The position numbers were made by a program, and so were the translations under genes. Of a stretch of DNA of 6,357 nucleotides, positions 5,537 through 6,357 are shown one piece after another; the stretch's first letter is position 1, and each line of letters starts with the position of its first letter. Source of the DNA: Alphaproteobacteria bacterium (GTDB lineage Bacteria; Pseudomonadota; Alphaproteobacteria; JAJFFI01); the NCBI GenBank assembly GCA_021776755.1, contig JAJFFI010000231.1:1-6357 (forward strand), given 5' to 3'. The notes beneath the pieces are model-generated. The model had not been told where the DNA came from. It worked only from the letters and a program-made list of their open reading frames with translations, and made no database searches.

Positions 5537-6357
5537 GCATTTCCCGAAAGCGCCAAATTCGTGATCATCGGGGCCGGTATCCACGGCCTCTCGACCGCCT
5601 TCCACCTCGCTTCGGCCCTGAACGCCAGGGGCAATGGCAAGGGGTCGGGCGCCGACATCGTCGTCCTCGACAAGACCTCGATCGGTGCCGGGGCCTCGGG
5701 CATCGCCTGCGGCGTGGTGCGGAACAACTACTTCCAGCCCGCCATGCGCGAGCTGATGGCGCATTCGGTCGAGGTCTGGGAGAGCGACCCCGAGGCGCAT
5801 TCGTATCACCCGGTCGGCTACATGCAGATCAGCCCGGAGTCGATGCACGAGGACGTCGCCTCAATCTACAAGCAACAGAAATCAATCGGTTACGAGTCGT
5901 CTTTCATTGAAGGTGAAAGCGACTGCAGGACCTACATGCAGGGCCTCTTCGACGACTGGCAGGCCCTGGGCATCACATCGGTGCTGCACGAAAAGCGCGG
6001 TGGCTATGCCAACAACACCAAGGCGCTCTACGGCATCGCCGGCAAGGCCGAGGCGCTCGGCGTGCGCATCATGACCGGCGTCGAGGTCACGGGTTTCACC
6101 TATGGCGACAACTCGGGTGCTGTCACTGCGGTCGAAACCGACAAGGGCAGTATCCAGTGCGACCAGGTCATCGCCGGCTGCGGCCCCTGGGCGCCCCGCA
6201 TCTGGGACATGCTGGACCTTCCGAAGACCGTCGACATCAAGGGCGCCGACGGTCAAGTGCACAAGGACGTGCCGATGTGGAAGTACTGGTGCCTTGAGGA
6301 AGGCACCCTCGGCATCGATCCGGACAGTCACAAGACCAACGCCGGAGAGTTCCCGCC
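5534..6357 (+). CDS. FAD-dependent amine oxidoreductase (DAO / sarcosine oxidase beta-like), 3' end outside the window
   Basis: The first 274 residues are present and the frame is open to the window edge. The N-terminus FVIIGAGIHGLSTA is a Rossmann dinucleotide-binding fold (G13-x-G15-x2-G18), with IVVLDK (42-47) ending strand 2 at the acidic residue that binds FAD ribose. GAGASGIACGVVRNNY (51-66) corresponds to the flavin-contacting GxGxSG...R.NY segment of sarcosine oxidase/dimethylglycine dehydrogenase-type proteins. QVIAGCGPWAPRIW (211-224) is the usual second FAD-contact strand of the DAO fold. A short Gly/Asn/Lys insertion (30-40) separates helix 1 from strand 2. Family members run roughly 380-480 aa, so perhaps a third is missing. 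It starts 5 bp after the Rieske stop and surely shares its mRNA. A plausible role is to oxidise the tertiary or secondary amine released by the oxygenase; this is inferred from family and context, and glycine oxidase-like or dehydrogenase activity is equally possible. Confidence 0.88.
   Translation, partial: MAFPESAKFVIIGAGIHGLSTAFHLASALNARGNGKGSGADIVVLDKTSIGAGASGIACGVVRNNYFQPAMRELMAHSVEVWESDPEAHSYHPVGYMQISPESMHEDVASIYKQQKSIGYESSFIEGESDCRTYMQGLFDDWQALGITSVLHEKRGGYANNTKALYGIAGKAEALGVRIMTGVEVTGFTYGDNSGAVTAVETDKGSIQCDQVIAGCGPWAPRIWDMLDLPKTVDIKGADGQVHKDVPMWKYWCLEEGTLGIDPDSHKTNAGEFP

Noticed and set aside
4830..5848. Minus-strand open frames opposite the Rieske and FAD genes
   Set aside because: Translations show no family motifs and overlap fully with well-supported plus-strand genes.

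Overview
This GC-rich window has gene order and protein types typical of an alphaproteobacterium. A sphingomonad-like or roseobacter-like host is my guess from general resemblance only; no rRNA or lineage marker is present. No mobile element, CRISPR array, tRNA or rRNA is visible. Five protein genes fill almost all of it.

Left part (54-3170, minus strand): a two-gene signalling unit. The first gene to be transcribed (1164-3170) encodes a Hanks-type Ser/Thr kinase of 668 aa, with a cytoplasmic kinase domain, one transmembrane helix, a Gly/Ser/Thr-rich linker and an extracytoplasmic SUMF1/FGE-like domain. The second (121-1167) starts inside the stop codon of the first (ATGA overlap). It encodes an exported protein with a signal peptide, a Lys/Glu/Ala-rich helical segment and a second FGE-like domain clearly paralogous to the one on the kinase. 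A strong 13-bp hairpin terminator (54-83) closes the unit. Both FGE-like domains lack the catalytic cysteine pair of true formylglycine-generating enzyme, so they look like binding or sensing modules. The arrangement recalls the TagR-PpkA pair of type VI secretion post-translational control, but no secretion gene is in view.

Right part (3227-6357): a LysR-type regulator (minus) is divergent from a Rieske non-heme iron oxygenase alpha subunit (plus), with a 115-bp regulatory gap between them. The oxygenase is followed after 5 bp by an FAD-dependent amine oxidase/dehydrogenase-like gene that runs off the window. The oxygenase has Glu rather than Asp at the residue bridging its two metal sites, as in carnitine monooxygenase CntA. 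Together with the DAO-family neighbour, this suggests catabolism of a quaternary or N-methylated amine by successive oxidative demethylations. The substrate is not decidable from the sequence, and no reductase for the Rieske protein lies in the window.

The two parts meet at 3171-3226, where the regulator gene ends 56 bp before the kinase gene on the same strand. Read-through from lysR into the kinase unit is possible, but a functional link is not shown.
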